Below, in pieces: positions 36,331-50,138 of a stretch of 64,000 bases of DNA. How positions within the stretch are numbered: position 1 is the first letter of the stretch; each line of letters opens with the position of its first letter. The stretch covers positions 8,642,160 to 8,706,159 of the forward strand of contig VZDJ01000052.1 in the NCBI GenBank assembly GCA_008694505.1, given 5' to 3'. Position numbers and translations under genes: made by a program. The notes beneath the pieces are model-generated. The model ran no database searches. It saw only the letters and a list, made by a program, of their open reading frames with translations, and was not told where the DNA came from. This stretch comes from Cyanoderma ruficeps. Taxonomy: Eukaryota > Chordata > Aves > Passeriformes > Timaliidae.

Positions 36331-39300
36331 TTTTCTAGCACTAAAGATGTGACACTCTCCACAAAGGAGGTCACCAAAAGGATCCAGCTGGATGGTTGAG
36401 AGCCCTTGGCACCTCTCAGCTGGAGTTGCCAGTATTTGCAAACAAGCCACGTAACATCCACGCCAGTGGGTGTGTTACACCATCGTGTGCCTTGAGTCAG
36501 AGTGCCAAGGGCAAGATTCTCTGCCAGGAATCTCTAAGCAGCTCCCTCTGCATCCCTCGTGGAGGGGAGGGATAGGAGATCGTATTGCCTTGAGCTCAGA
36601 GGTTCATCAAGCACCACCATGTAAACAAAAAAATACAAAACCTGTGAAAAATCGAGAAGAATTGCTGAAGGATGTTTATTTCCAGGACAAGGCTCAGCCA
36701 TAGCTTGTCCTTGCACAAGATTTCTATGGATAAGTCCAAACAAGCATCACAGTCCAGTGTTCAGGAAGTGCCCATGTGGATATAATCACCATCACTCAGT
36801 GTCAATTTTAGTGACAGACCTCAATTCCAAAACAGTCTATGTTCAGTACAGAGGGGGAAAGGGAACCTCAGCACTATTTAAAATAAAAACAAAACAGATC
36901 ACTGAAGGTGGGCAGCCTAGTTTCCCTACAAGCCAGCACCTAAATCCTGTAGGCTCTTCTTTGAAAGTCATTGGTGCCTTATTTAGGACAAAATCACAGC
37001 AGCAAGAAGCTAAAGCTTCCCCCACGCCCAAAGCTACACATGAACTGTGATCAATTCCTAGTGACAGCTGTACCTGGCTCTCCCTTCTCTTGTATGCACA
37101 AACTGCCTCCCCACCCCAAATCAGCTGCTGGAGACAGAACCACAGTCCATTAATCCTTTCCAGCCCTCATGTTCCTTCAATGCCTTATTTACTTCTTCCT
37201 GCAGAAAAAGGGGAAAATAGGTATTTGGTGTGTTCTTGACAAGAAGAGGTTTTAATAGGATTCAGAATGGTTTAAACTTATTCCCCATGCAGGATTGGGC
37301 TGCATTTTATGGAGAAGTCAGACCCCAAGGGTGTGTAATTCCTGCCTCCCAGAGAGTAGTCGTCTCGGGCTGCCAACAAAACATTATGTTGTGATTTTCA
37401 GAGGAGGAATTGTATGGGGTTTTAGTGAAGTGACCTAGAAAAGGCCGTGAGGCCCCACTTATCTCTGGATACCTAAACAGGGATGTGATGCTCAGCTGCC
37501 AGATAAGAGTTTGCTTAAGTGAGTCATTGATTTGCAGTGACTTAAACAGAGCCGCTTGCTTTGTGAGTCAACATTTCACAATATTTGGGTGCAGGACCCG
37601 ACTCCCAACCACCCTGACAAAGTTGTTTACGGAAAGGAAGAGATTCTTACAAGACTGGAGTTCACCTGGTACACTCATTTTAAAATGGCATCTTTCTGTG
37701 ACCTTCTACCTGCAATAATCCTGGCTGCACTTTGCCAGCTGAAAGGAAGATGTTACAGTGCTGGTGAATGGGCAAAGGATGGGATGGTTTGACTGCACTG
37801 CTGTCATCTTGGTAAATTAATTCCATGTACTTGTGCCTTGTGTTCCTGCTTGTGAAAGCAGGAGGGAACTAAAAGCTCATTTCTTCCCCAATGTGGTTAT
37901 GCTGCCTGTTCAGATGATAGCTTTTCAAGACAGGATAATGCAAAGCAAAGCACAACTCATGAAGAATACTAAAGCAATAATCGATGTCATGCATTTTTAC
38001 CATCAGTTTGCAAAAGTGATTTGGTGGTTACAAATTGCTGTGGGCCCGTGGCAAGAACTGCAAAGAACCCTGCAGGTTTTCAGAAATGAGGCAAAATCTG
38101 CTTTTATAGGAAGAATTTACAGATGATCACTATGTGAAATCATATTTTACTTCCCAAAGAAACAGGAAGATTAAATAAAATCCTGAAGTGCCTTATTTTC
38201 AGTAGTGGGAAAATAAATCAAAGCGAGAGGTATTAATCTGAGACATGTAGGATTAAAACAAATCTGAGAAGACAAAAGGAAGAAACACAGAGATAGTTTT
38301 AGTTTGGTTAAAACAGCAGAGCTCATGTTACTCATCACATGCCCCGAGCTAAACTCAGCAATAAACCAGGGGCTTGGTTTGAGAAAGAAGAACCTTTTCC
38401 TTTTCTAACTCAGGTGTGTTCATAAAGAAGAAATTATGTTTGCCTTGGGAATTACTTATTTCTGGTGTGTTCACTAAATTGTTTTAGGTTGCCAATTGAA
38501 GTGCTGTGGGTCACACAGGAAGACTCATTACTTGACCAGTAGAAAGGATGTGAAAAGATCCATAACTGATTGATGTCAGCTTCTCCCCAATTTCCACTCA
38601 AGCAACATTTTAAACTAGGTCAGAGCATTAATTAATTGTCGTATGAAATCCCTCCTCAGCCCATCCAGCCTCCCATTGGCTAGTTAATTAAAATCAGCAC
38701 CATTATTTGGCTGCTACTTTGCAGCAAGAAAAAGGAAAAAGCTAGTAATTATCCACTGGGGGAATAAATTAATTGGGTTACTATGTGTTAATGCTCAGCA
38801 GCTCTCTTGTAGCCAGAAGCCAGGGTTCTTTCTGTCCTGCCTGGGTTTCTGGAAGGTAACTGGGTCACAGGAGCATGTGCCTTGGCTTCAGCCTTCGCTG
38901 CATTTCCTCTTGACAAATCTTTGTTGAAGATAATCTCCTTAAAATAGAGGCTGTTTCTTCCTGCCCTCCTGTTGGGAACCAGCTCCCTGAGAATCTTACA
39001 AGGACCTTGGAAAAGTTTGACTTCATGCTGGGCTTTCCATCCACAGAGCAGCCTCCAGAAAGCCAGGAAGGGTTTCTCAGGAGGCTTTGCAGGTTCCTGC
39101 ACAGGTGTGCCCCAGATCCCTATCACTCACATTAATATTATCACTATCACTCACAGGTATTATCACATCCAGGTAGCAGCCAGCACACCTTGCCAGTGTG
39201 GGGTTGGAAACTTCTCTGAAGCAATATTTAGGCAAGAATCTGATTCCTGTTTTGGGGTAGGTCTGTGCCACTCAACTGGCAAAAAAGTGCTGATGCTCAC

Positions 39301-42190
39301 TAGTTGTTTAAAAGAGAATCCAATACCAATAAAATATCACTTATATCCTGATTGGTGAATTTATGAAAATGCAATTTCTAGCTTTGGCTATATGAGGAAG
39401 AGCTGAAGAGATCAAAGAAGATAGTTGCCAAGACAGTAAAATCAGAGAGACCATGGCAAGCAGATGGGTTGAATTAGGGATTAAGGGGACAGAGGTTCTC
39501 CCCTTGCTGGCCACCAGCAGAGTTTCTCTGCAACTGAAGGAACTTGCCTGTGCTGCACCAGAAAACTCCTGGTGTTTGAAGCTGTGCATTTTGTGCTGAC
39601 AATACACTTAGTCCTAAAACCAAGCAGCATTTTCTCAGTTATTCACATCACACCAGCAGTATCCATAGGGATATGCCTTTGTGAAGCACCTCTGAGACTG
39701 AGTGCCACAAACCTGCAAGCAAATCCTGTATTTTTGTCTTTGCAAAACCTTTCCCACTGCTAACTGAATCCCTAACATTCTTTCTTCCTCCTCTGCAGGG
39801 AAAATTGTTGGCAGCTTTTCTCAAGCCAGTCTTCATACCCCAAGATTCCTTTGCTATCTCTATCCAAGGTGCTGCTGTTGTTAGAGGTGCCAAATACGTA
39901 TTTTGTCTGGAAAAAATAACAGTCATGTCTATTCTTTGCAATCTGAGTATGATTAAAGACAAATGAGGCTCCTTCCAAACCCTCAACTCTCATGAACTCT
40001 TCATCTGTCTTCCAATTTTAAGATTTTGTCTTGCAGATTTTATCTGTATCTATCTGAAGTTTATCTGCAGTTTGTGCAAGATGCAATCACACTGTGAGAC
40101 AAAGAAGAGATAATAATTGCATACCTCAGAAGGAAAAAGTATTGATTTATTCCTATTGTCATTCTAAAAATACTGATTTATCCTAGAATTTGTTCTCTTA
40201 ACACAATAGTTGAAAGGCAATGTCTGACGTAAACAATGACAACTATTTCCTCTTACCTTTGGAATTGTGGCAATGACAGTAAAAGAGGTGTTTTACTGCT
40301 CATAAAGCAGTGCCCAGTAGTTTATGGTCATAAAGCAGCTTTGCATGCTGAGATATAAAGAAACCAAACATCACAAAGTAGAGTTAAGGTCTCAAATCAT
40401 CTGAATTTGAAGGGTTACACACTTAAAAAGAAAGCCCTGTAGGCTTTGCTGACCTGCAGTGAGGACTGGTTCCTTTCCTTTCCTTCACACCAGAATCTAC
40501 CATGCTCCCAACCCTTGCCCTCCTTTAAAGAGGCACTCAGTGGAGAAGTCACTGAATCATTGATGGATACAGATGTTGGATCAGGCCTTTAGCAAATAAA
40601 AAAAATCCCTTCTTGGGTGGGGGACAGCTGAGTGGAGCATAGAGGACTTGTGGACATGCTTTCCAGATAATAATTTATTCCCATGGATAACTCTCCATTG
40701 GGCAAACAGCCCCACTGAACACAGGGATTACAAAACAGTTACGGGCAGGAGGATGAGGCCCTGAGATAAGATGCAGAGTAAACAAAGTATGATATTACAG
40801 CTATTAATTAATGGGTACTAATAGGCAGATAATGAAGTCAGGATGGCCATGAGTCACGAAGCTTCACTGGTTCCTGAGCTTATCAGCAAAACTGTTCTCA
40901 GTGCAAAGCCAGAGTGCCATTTTTAAATACAGCTACTGTCCACAAACTGAGGCTGTGACCTCTCTGTGCCTGGGCAAGTAGAGGTGACAAATCACCCAGG
41001 GCATAAAGTTTCAACAGGAGCTCAGTGGTTTCTGTTCCAGTCACTCTCCCTGCTATCCTCTCAGCTAGTGATAATTTTGCTTTATTTTTTTTAAACATGC
41101 TTAATTTCTTCTGCTCAGTACCCTGAGAAAAGTCAAGGTTTACTTATCTAAGCAGCGTGTTTATGTTTTCCTGCTTTCCAGTACGTTCTGAATCTGCACA
41201 CTGGTTTTGGACTATATTGACAAAGGGAAATTTTCTACTCCAGAACCTCTAATATTTCATTTTAAAACATTTTGTGAAAGGTGCTGCCACTCAGTTAATA
41301 AATATAAAACCACCTCTGAGTGGTGCAGGCGTTTTGTGCAAGTGCATCAGTCGGAAAAACGAGGTATCTTTGTTTTGTTTCTACAGTAGTTTGAAAAATA
41401 CTTCCCTTGTTGAAACAAAAAGGATTTTCTGAATACTTATTTTTGTAGAAACATCTGCTGTGTGGGAAGTTATTTGATCAAAAAACCCATACCTCTTTAT
41501 TTATATCAGAAAATTCTCAAAGTCTGGAGCATGTTGCAAAACAAAGCAAAGAGAAATAAACAGGAAATAAGCGACCGAGTAGTCACAACATTTTAAGGTC
41601 AGTTCCCCTTGCTTTGGATTTGTGTTGTACTCTTTCCCAATGTGTATTTTTTTCAAGGAATTTTCTCTCTCTGTCTCTCATATCTTTTTTTTTTTGGTGA
41701 CTCCTTCTTTTCCTTCCCTGCTTTAATTGAATTATTCTCTTTGGTCCTCCAGAGGGTTTGAAAACAAATAAACTTTATTTCTGCTTCACACTGAGTGTGA
41801 TAATTCCTATGCACAAGTCACAAACTGTGCTTCAGAATCTGTAAAACCCTGGTTCATTGACTGTCTTTTCAACTGCTTTGATTTGATTCAGCCTGATCTT
41901 TGGTGTGGTTCAGGATCCCTGGCAGAAGATCCATTGGATAAAGGAATTAAAAACTCACCTAACAGTTTGTGGAGGCAAGGCAGTCTCCTGTCTCAGAATC
42001 AGCCTGCTCCATTCAAAATCCTCCCAGGAATTCCATCCCTGGGATTCTGCAGGTGCCTCACACACCCATTCCCTGGAAGAGTCCTCATTTCAGTCAGCAT
42101 CTAAGAACCTCCACAAATTTTGTCTGCATGCACAGTCCTGAGATCTGCTGAAAAAGAGGTTTCTCTTGGATTCCCAGTGTTCATTAATCT
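36331..42190. other. Intergenic sequence, no gene seen
   Basis: No splice-bounded coding exon is recognised. Chance open frames near 37.6 and 37.9 kb were considered and not accepted. TAAT-rich stretches near 38.65 and 40.8 kb could be regulatory. Confidence 0.5.
38620..38790. promoter_or_regulatory. TAAT-rich candidate regulatory stretch
   Basis: A cluster of homeodomain-type cores (GCATTAATTAATTGTC, GCTAGTTAATTAAAATC, ATAAATTAATTGGG) lies around a CCATTGG (reverse CCAAT-type) word and CATTATTTGGCTGC. It is not simple-sequence DNA. Function is inferred only from motif density. Confidence 0.2.
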
Positions 42191-42502
42191 GAAAGACCTT
42201 ATTGTGGCCTTTCAATACTTAAAGGAGGCGTGTAAGAAACACAGAGCAAGACCTTTCACCAGGGCCTGTAATTACAGGGCACAGGATAATGGTTTTACAC
42301 TGAAGGAAGGTAGGCTTAGATTGGACATCAAGAATTAGTGAAGCACTGGAGCAAGCTGGCCAGAGAGATTGTGGATGTGCCATCCCTGGAAGTGCTCAAG
42401 GCCAAACTGGATGGAGCTCTGAGAACCTTGATCTAGTGCAAGGTGCTCCTGATTCTGTGTTCTTTAAAGCTTTCTTCCAACCCAAACCATCCTGTGACTC
42501 TA
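42191..42502 (+). mobile_element. CR1 LINE 3' fragment
   Basis: The sequence follows the avian CR1 3' region in forward orientation. It has GACCTTATTGTGGCCTTTCA, then the AAGGGGGCCTACAAGAAA-like region, GTGGATGTGCCATCCCTGG, CTCAAGGCCAAACTGGATGG, and the tail TTCCAACCCAAACCATCCTGTGACTCT. About 25 bases are missing after GGACATCAAGAA relative to the consensus I recall. It is a 5'-truncated LINE copy without coding potential. Confidence 0.9.
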
Positions 42503-45500
42503 GTTCCAGTGAACAAGGGTGGATGTTTAGTCTCCAAAACCAGTCTTTGGAGTTTCTTCTTATCCTTTTACACCACTTATGTTCTGAGCCCACAGGATGC
42601 TGGAACTCTGGTTTAATGATGTTAAAAACTGGTTCAGTTCTTGAGGGCCAAAACTATTTGTGGATCAATACTTTGAATGAAACCAGCAGAAATAATTATA
42701 GCTGCATCTTGTTCTAGAAGAGAGCAGAAAAACACCACAGGCGTGCCATTAACACTGAGATCATTTCTGTGCTCTCATTTTGCTACTCAATGCTACCCAT
42801 TCATCTGTACTTTAGAAATGTGAGAGTTTTGTATAGTGCCTAACTAGCCATAATTCACTACCACCAGAATTTAAAGGCAAATAGTATTTCACCTTGGGAG
42901 TAGGTGGGTGCTGTTTCTGGAGCAGCCTCTGCAACACAAGGCAATTGCTAACAAAATTGGTGGGTGCCTCAGATCATCTCCCTGCAAATCAGAGAAGGTT
43001 TTTTTGGCAGAGAATTGCAAGGTGCAACAAAAAAAAAAAATACTTTCTGCTACCTCAAAACTGTGCCCTTTTCCTGCCAGGAGCACCCACAGGGAACCTG
43101 CTGCATTCTGTGGGCTGCTGCTCTGGGTTCAGGATGACCAGTCAGCCTGGGACAGCAGCCCTGCTCTTTTAATCATTATCTCACCCGACTCCTCAGCAGG
43201 GTCGGGTCCCAGGAGGAAGAGCTGCAATACAGCAGGGAGGTTTGGCCCTTGTGCAGTTCTCCCAGCAAAAAGCAGTTTCCCTGGATTGTGAGCAGCAGCT
43301 GAGCTCTGCAGCTGCAATCTCACTGGCAGAGCTGCCAGCAGCAGCAGGACAGGGGCTCACACATTTGAGTTAATCAGTCATTTATCTGAGGGCTGCCTGT
43401 GCTTTATCTGTGCTGCCCATGCACACAGGCTTGGGATCAGGCCAGTACTCCAAGCCTGGATGTCTTTTGCTCCCATGGCTGAGAGCAGCTGGCCAGGATT
43501 TTCAGTGCTTTTCTGTGGGGTTTTTTTTCCCAAATAAAAGAGCGTTCACATTAACCAACAGGCTGGCTTTGAGTTCTCACAGCAGTACAGCCTAGACTTT
43601 GCAGCTCTTATTTTGCTGCCTTTGGTCCTGTTGGGACAGTATCCATCCAATGCTCCAAGAGATTTTGCAGGGTGTCAGGAGTTTACCTGTACTTGTCTGA
43701 GGTAAACCTGATAAACCAGTTCTTGCTGTCAGACAAATGCCACGCATTGTTCAGCTGTACAATGTGCCTTTTATCACTGATCCTGCATTTTCATGCTGCC
43801 TGCTCTTAACTTTGAAAGCTTTGACTAAAAGGTAAATGGCAAACTTGTGAACAGCTTCACACGGGGAGCTGTCAGACTCAGCAAAGGATATTGTCATCTT
43901 TAGAGTTACATATACCTGTATCTCTCCCCAGAAGTTTGAAAATGAGAGTTCTTTCTTCTTCCCATCAAGGAGAATAAGAGTCAAAATTACTCAAAAAGCT
44001 TTCTTGGTTATATCTTATTAACCTTTTGAATTTTTAAATTTTTTTTTAATATTTCCAATGCTGTGGGCAGAATAGGAATGATTTGTTTACAAGAGTTACT
44101 GGCTGAGCACAACAGAGAGAGCTAAGAATACAGAGTAAGTGACGTGTTCTCACATTTTCCCTCAGAAGTTCACTTTGAGGTGGCTCACCCTCTGTTTTAA
44201 ACACCAAGTGATAAATTTGTTCAAGATGCTCTTTGTCACAAAAAGCAGCTCCCTGAGAGCCAAGGACAACTCAGCTTCTGCCTGCTGATGTCCCCACTTA
44301 AACCAAGACAGCTCCAACCTTCATCCAAACTGAATCTGAATTGTTTCAGCCCACTGACTCAACACAGAACTAACCTCATTAAAAACCAACCAACTAACCA
44401 GCAACAAAATAAAACCCAAAGCAAACCCCCAGCTTTCTGGCAGAGAACTGTCCTAGTTCAGTGAGCTGTTAGATAAGAGAGAGTACAAAGGGCAGGAGCA
44501 GGTGTAGCAGAGCCAAAATGCTGCAGCCAGGTGTTAGGCTGGCTTAAGGCAGGGACACCCTCAACTTCTCCTCAGGCTGACCTTTGCTCCGAAGAAAGAA
44601 ACTGTCTCTGTGGTAGGGCTGCATTTCCAGGAATAACAGTGCAGTAAACCTTTGATGTTGCAGTAAACATGGGAATTGATACTTACTTAACAACCATCAA
44701 AAGGAAGATGATATTTCAGTGTACTTTTAAAGACTTTGATGTCAATAACCAAAACTTAAAACACATTTCTCTGTCATCAGGAGTACGTGTGGCAGATGGA
44801 GGAGAAATGCAAGTGGTGGAGGATAGGAAAAGTTAATATTTTCCCCCAGTTAGATTGGTCCCATTTCCTTTCTCCATATTGGTATATTCAGTAGAGGCAC
44901 ACGTCAAGAAATGTGGAGTCTGGAAGTTCAGAGACCCAAGGGACAATAAGTAGCAATTTTCAGGCCCTGTTGGTGTTCACACAGGTCACTGAGAACATCA
45001 TTTTCTTTCTCCCCTGCAAAACACCACCACACCACATTGTAGCTATTCCTTACCTGCAGGATTCAAAGGAAGACATTGCATCACTGCTGCTGTTATCTGG
45101 CAGAGCATAAAGTTCAGCCTCACATTTCATTTAAAACACAAACATGACCTTTGAGATGGGATTTTACATGACACCAGAGTCAAGCCTTCCTGCTGTCATA
45201 GGAAGCTGTCTCTCCTTATCTTAAGGTGTTCCTCTCCTGTTCTTGAGATAAGAAAAAAAACCCAACCAAATAAACAAAACCATTATCTGTGTCATATTCC
45301 ACAACTGCCCTTCATTTTCTGACCTTTTTCACTGTCTCTTACACAGCGAAGTGGGCACTGCTGGGAAAACTGGCACAGGAGGACAATTCCAGAGGTAACA
45401 GCATGGAGATAGGAACACAAGAAGATTTTGTGCAAGAACACAACAGAACTGCTCATAATTGGCAAGTAAACAGAGCTAGAAGTTCACAGAACACCAAATA

Positions 45501-46229
45501 TACATTCGTATTTACAAAGATAAAACAAAGCTATGTATATAACCTCAGTTTTATATTTATAGACAAAACCCCCTGAGTATAGAACTTAATTCTGGTTATA
45601 TCAAAACCTAAACAGTTTCCCATTTGCAATTGACTTTGGCTAGTTTAAATGTCTGCTGTGATTGTAAAGGACTTGAGTGTTTCACAAACAAACAAACCCA
45701 CCAACAAGCCCCAAAAATCAAACAAAAAACAATCACAAAACCTACCCACCCCCCCCAAATTACATGCTTTAGTTCAGAAACTGTAAACCAGCTCAGATCA
45801 AGAGGCAAATGCTGACAGCCTCAAGACTGTCATAGCACATCTCATTTTTTGTTGTAACATTGTCTATCACCAATTTATGTCAAATTATACATAATAACTA
45901 ACAGTGTTTGAAAGTGACTGAATTTTTGACAGAAGAAAGTGAAACTCTTTCCTGTTATAAAATTTGATAAATTTGATACATTTGATCATTGTTAATAGTA
46001 GCCATAAGAGGGTTTAATTTTATATTTATGATATTCTATACTTGTTACTTTGTTACTTTATATTCAGTGATGCTAAATGCTCTCATCACCCACCTTGCAA
46101 AGCTCTAGAGGATATGACAAAAGCATTAATTCTCACTGAAGAATGTCTTAACTTTCACTTCCATATAAAAATTGGGACTGGGAGGGTGGGAGGGAAGGCA
46201 GAGAAGAAGAATCAAAATTGGGGGAAAAA
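42503..46229. other. Intergenic sequence, no gene seen
   Basis: This is noncoding sequence with several A-rich and T-rich stretches. No exon, RNA gene or named repeat is recognised. Confidence 0.5.
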
Positions 46230-46670
46230 ACCAGACCCCAAACAATCCATAAATCAATGTCCCAGCCCTAGAATGGTTTTGGCTGTGAGCCCCTTCCAGG
46301 GGCATCCACAGCTTCCCCCAACATCCAGTGCCCTGCTAACCTCCAGGTAAAGAATCCCCTCCTAATATTTTGTCTAAATCTCCTCTCCTCCAGTTTCAAA
46401 CCATGCCACCATCACAAAATGCCCCTGTAAAAATCTTCCTCTCCAGCTGCCCTTGTAGCCTCTTTTGAGGCTCTCAAGTCCCTAAGGACTGAAAGGGACT
46501 CCAAAGTCTCCCTTAAACCGTTTTTTCTCCAGGCTGAGGAACTCCAGCTCTCTCATCTTGTCTCCATAGCTGAGGTGTTCCAGCCCTGTGAGCATCTTCA
46601 CAACCTTCTGGACTTGTTCCAACAGGAATTTCTCCCTTTTTCTGTTGGGGCACAGCGCTGCAGGTTTGGT
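46230..46670 (-). mobile_element. CR1 LINE 3' fragment
   Basis: The reverse complement of an avian CR1 is recognisable along the whole stretch: CCCTTCCAGGGGCATCCACA, AAGAATCCCCTCCTAATATT, CCCTTGTAGCCTC, TTTTCTCCAGGCTGAGGAAC, TCCATAGCTGAGGTGTTCCAG and CTTCTGGACTTGTTCCAACAG. It is 5'-truncated and diverged, with no open reading frame of the LINE retained. Confidence 0.92.
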
Positions 46671-47344
46671 CTCTGCTGACTCCTCCACAGAGAGAAATAC
46701 ATTATTCTCTACTACAGAAAAATGATTCTCTATTACAGGAGAAATGCTCTTGCACAAGGGGCAATTTTTCTAATAATCCTTTCTCATCAGTCTCCATGAG
46801 ACCAGGAGGCTTTTGGCACGCTGACAGCATGGTGCTTTCTTGATACTTTTCACATCCTTTAGCATCACTTTTCTTTAGTCCCCACAAACTGTTCAGATTT
46901 CACATTAGGTAGTGATACAGCAATATTCTCAGTGCCAGAGAAAAGGTCAGAAGTGTATTTTCGACTCTAAGTGATTCTACAAAAGATCAAAGAACATTAA
47001 TCTGACACTGCATGCCTGATGCTGCGCCTTCATTTGCAATTTTATTGGCCATTTTTATTCACAATTACCCAGCAGACCCAGAACAACTGCAGAAAAATCA
47101 AGAGCAGTAAAATAAGGAGTGGAATTCATCTGAATGTTCAGCTGTCATCAGCAAAGCCAGATCACTAGAACCCAATGCACAGTGTGAAAGAGGAAGCACA
47201 GCTGTAATTTGATGTTCACAATCCCTAAAGCTACTTGCAGTATCAATGAAGCTTGATTATAGGCTGAATCTAGAATTCTGGCAGCTGAAGGAAACATTCC
47301 ACTGGCTGCAGAAACAGACAGAAAACCTTGAAGGCATTTACTAG

Positions 47345-47464
47345 TGCCTTTTTAGTATATTATATTAATTATAGTATATTAATTCTAGTATATCAAGTAT
47401 ATCAACTATATCTAGTATAGCAATATATTGATTATTATAGCATATTAATGATTATATTACATGG
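47345..47464. repeat. AT-rich low-complexity block
   Basis: Imperfect repeats of TAGTATATTAATT / TAGTATATCAA-type words cover roughly 110 bp immediately left of an 11-bp tandem array. Confidence 0.8.
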
Positions 47465-47519
47465 AAAACTGTATGAAAACTGTATGAAAACTGTATGAAA
47501 ACTGTATGAAAACTGTATA
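47465..47519. repeat. Five tandem copies of an 11-bp unit
   Basis: The unit AAAACTGTATG is repeated five times without gaps (47465, 47476, 47487, 47498, 47509), the last copy ending ATA instead of ATG. On the minus strand it gives a repetitive FIQFSYS-like open frame, an artefact. Confidence 0.95.
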
Positions 47520-50138
47520 TTTTGCCAGTGTATTGTAAACATTGGCCTCAACCACTTATTTCCTGCACTTGGGCAAGTATTTGTCTCATTATTTATCAGA
47601 ATCATTGCAGTCCCATTGGGCTTCACACCTCAGCAAGGGAAACAGAGGGCAGATTGTCCATGAACCTTTAGCAGATTCTTTTTGGCTCTTTCACTCCTGG
47701 CTCTGGGACTTCATCACTACAACATCCCTGCCAGAACAAAGACAGAACATTTGACCCTCTGGTTTAAGGATTAGCAATTCCCATTCACCTCGTTAATTTT
47801 TATTGAATAAGAAAACACGTTTTCCAACAGGTGCACACAGGGTTTAAAGAGAGTTTGTGCTCGCCCACTGGAAACCGATCTTATAATCTTGTTTTTCTAG
47901 ATCTCTTTGGGACTTTTCCAACAGCATCTCAATTCAATGAAGGATTTATAATATAAAGCTCCATTTCCCTTGGTTTTGGGTTTTTTTTGGGTTTTTTCTG
48001 GTTGTTTTTTTTTTTCTTTTAAGGACAGCAGATCATCAACCTTAACTTTTCAGACAGACATTCGAGAAGAGTTCTATAAACTGATCCACGTGCTCTAAAT
48101 ACTGTACAGTTTTATAGGCTCTTAAAGAGTAGCTGAGACTTGTTTGCTCATCATGGCAAAGCCTGAGCTTATCTGGCCCAACTATATTGGAGCAACTCCT
48201 TAGGGAGGAAAAAAAAAGTGTGCTGGCAAGATTAATCAAATGTAGACTTTTCTTCAGTTAAGTCAGTCAACATAAAACAGTATTTTCCATCCCACCCTTT
48301 TCCTACTTGCTCCACATTGATATACATCTTTAATAAAATGAATACATGAGTATTTCTCAAATCCATTCAGTGCCTAAATTGTAATTTTTTAGCTCCAGTG
48401 AATTATGGAAAGAAATGCAATATTAGTTTGACAAAATAAAGCCCCCCCCGACCCCTTTTCTTATTAACATCAGGGCTGAGTGAGACCAAGTGTTACCTTT
48501 CTAGTTTTTAACAAAAAAATAATGGTACCATTTTATAATATGCCTGGCATGACATCAAACTTTTGAAAAGTTTAACACATCAAACCACGTTTGAAAGTGT
48601 TCAATTCTATCCCGGCTTTACAACAAATTCCTAGAACTAATAAATCTTACAAACAGGGAAGAGAAAACAAGCAGACGATTGCTTTTCTAAAAACTGTTTT
48701 CTCTAAAGTTTCTTTATCCTCTTTGTTCACTAAGTAGTGAATACACTCGGAAAAGTGACGGCTCCTAATGTGTTCCTAAACACCAAGAATTTGTAATTAG
48801 TGTAGTTCACATCTGTGTTTAACAAGGGAATCACTTCCCAACAAGCACTTTCCACCAATCCTCCCTTCTTACCCAGGGGAATTCCTCTTATCTTTTTCAC
48901 TTTAAAAAGAGCTGCTTTCAGCTATAATTTCCTTTTACTGCATGCTTCCCTCTACCTTTTTTTCCTTGTTGCTCCCAACACAGGGACCTCAGCAGTTTAA
49001 ATGCATTACACACTTTTCTGATATACAGCATCAGATCTTAACATTAATTTTCCCCACAACACCCAGTGGAATGTCACAGATTACATATAAACACAGGTAG
49101 ATCTGCAGGGCATGAATAAATGGAAAATAGTCCTCTATCTAAATGGCAGGTTGAGGGAATGTTACAGCATCCCTGTAACAGCACTAACTCGCAACACAAG
49201 ACAGGATAAATTGTTTCTCTGCACAGAGTGAGGTGAAATTATCACAACTCCATAGCTCAGCTACAAAACAAAAACACAGAGAAAAACAGTTTCCCTTTAT
49301 CTGTGAACATGTTGTTGGATGAGTTCCAGCAGGCCACCCTTATTGTCATAAAATCAGGTCTCAGGGAGGCCACGAGATTCTGGTCCCAAATGCAGCAACA
49401 CCTTTTAGTGTAGCAAAAGGAGACTCCCCGGGGTCTTCACACAACGTCTATCCTGAAACAATTGTAAATATCACACTTACATTCTGCCTGCAGCTTCAAA
49501 ACTCCGGCGTGGGCATTCCCGCCTTGGTTTGCCTTGGCACCATGGCCACGAAGATGTTTTTAGCTGTAGAGCGAACGACAGCGCTTTAGTTCGTGGGGCA
49601 ACCAGACGTGGGTAGAGAAAGAGACAGAGCTTGTACAAGAGCAGGGGGTGTCCCTGGGAACCCCAAGATGTACCAGGAGCAGGGCACTGGCAGCTGCCAC
49701 CTCACATTTCTGGGGGTGACAGAGGCTGAAGCCTGAGGGCAGGGCTGGGACACCCACATGGGCCTCAGGGAAGCGCACAAAGACAAATAGCCACCATCAA
49801 AACAAGCGAGGGCAAAGCCCCTGAATAAAGGCATAGCGCCTGCCCTCTTATACCACAAAAAAAGTCCATCGTGTCCTCGGGGCCATAAGGAAGCAGAGCT
49901 CCCTATCCTCAGGGCAACCCTTACACTGCCAGGCTGGGTACGGAGGGCACGGACTGAGGTGGGGCGACATCAAAGAGTGTGCGGACAGCAGCAGGAGCCT
50001 AACTCGCCTCAGCAGAGCCATAATCAAACCCTCAGAAGCACCATGCCCAACACTCCCCCACCCCTGCGGAACCGCACTCCCTCCCTCAGCGCCGAGGCTT
50101 TTCAAGGGAACGGCGCGCGCCCCTCCCGCCCTGTCCTG

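Larger units (their letters stand above)
46671..50050. other. Sequence upstream of GPCPD1
   Basis: Intergenic DNA leads up to the GPCPD1 CpG island. It contains the AT-rich block and 11-bp repeats near 47.4 kb and a poly-T tract near 48.0 kb. GC content rises from about 49.5 kb. No gene is recognised. Confidence 0.5.

Noticed and set aside
37556..38126. Two adjacent plus-strand open frames of 78 and 97 codons
   Set aside because: Their composition looks protein-like, but they are in different frames, have no clear splice sites joining them and resemble no family I know.
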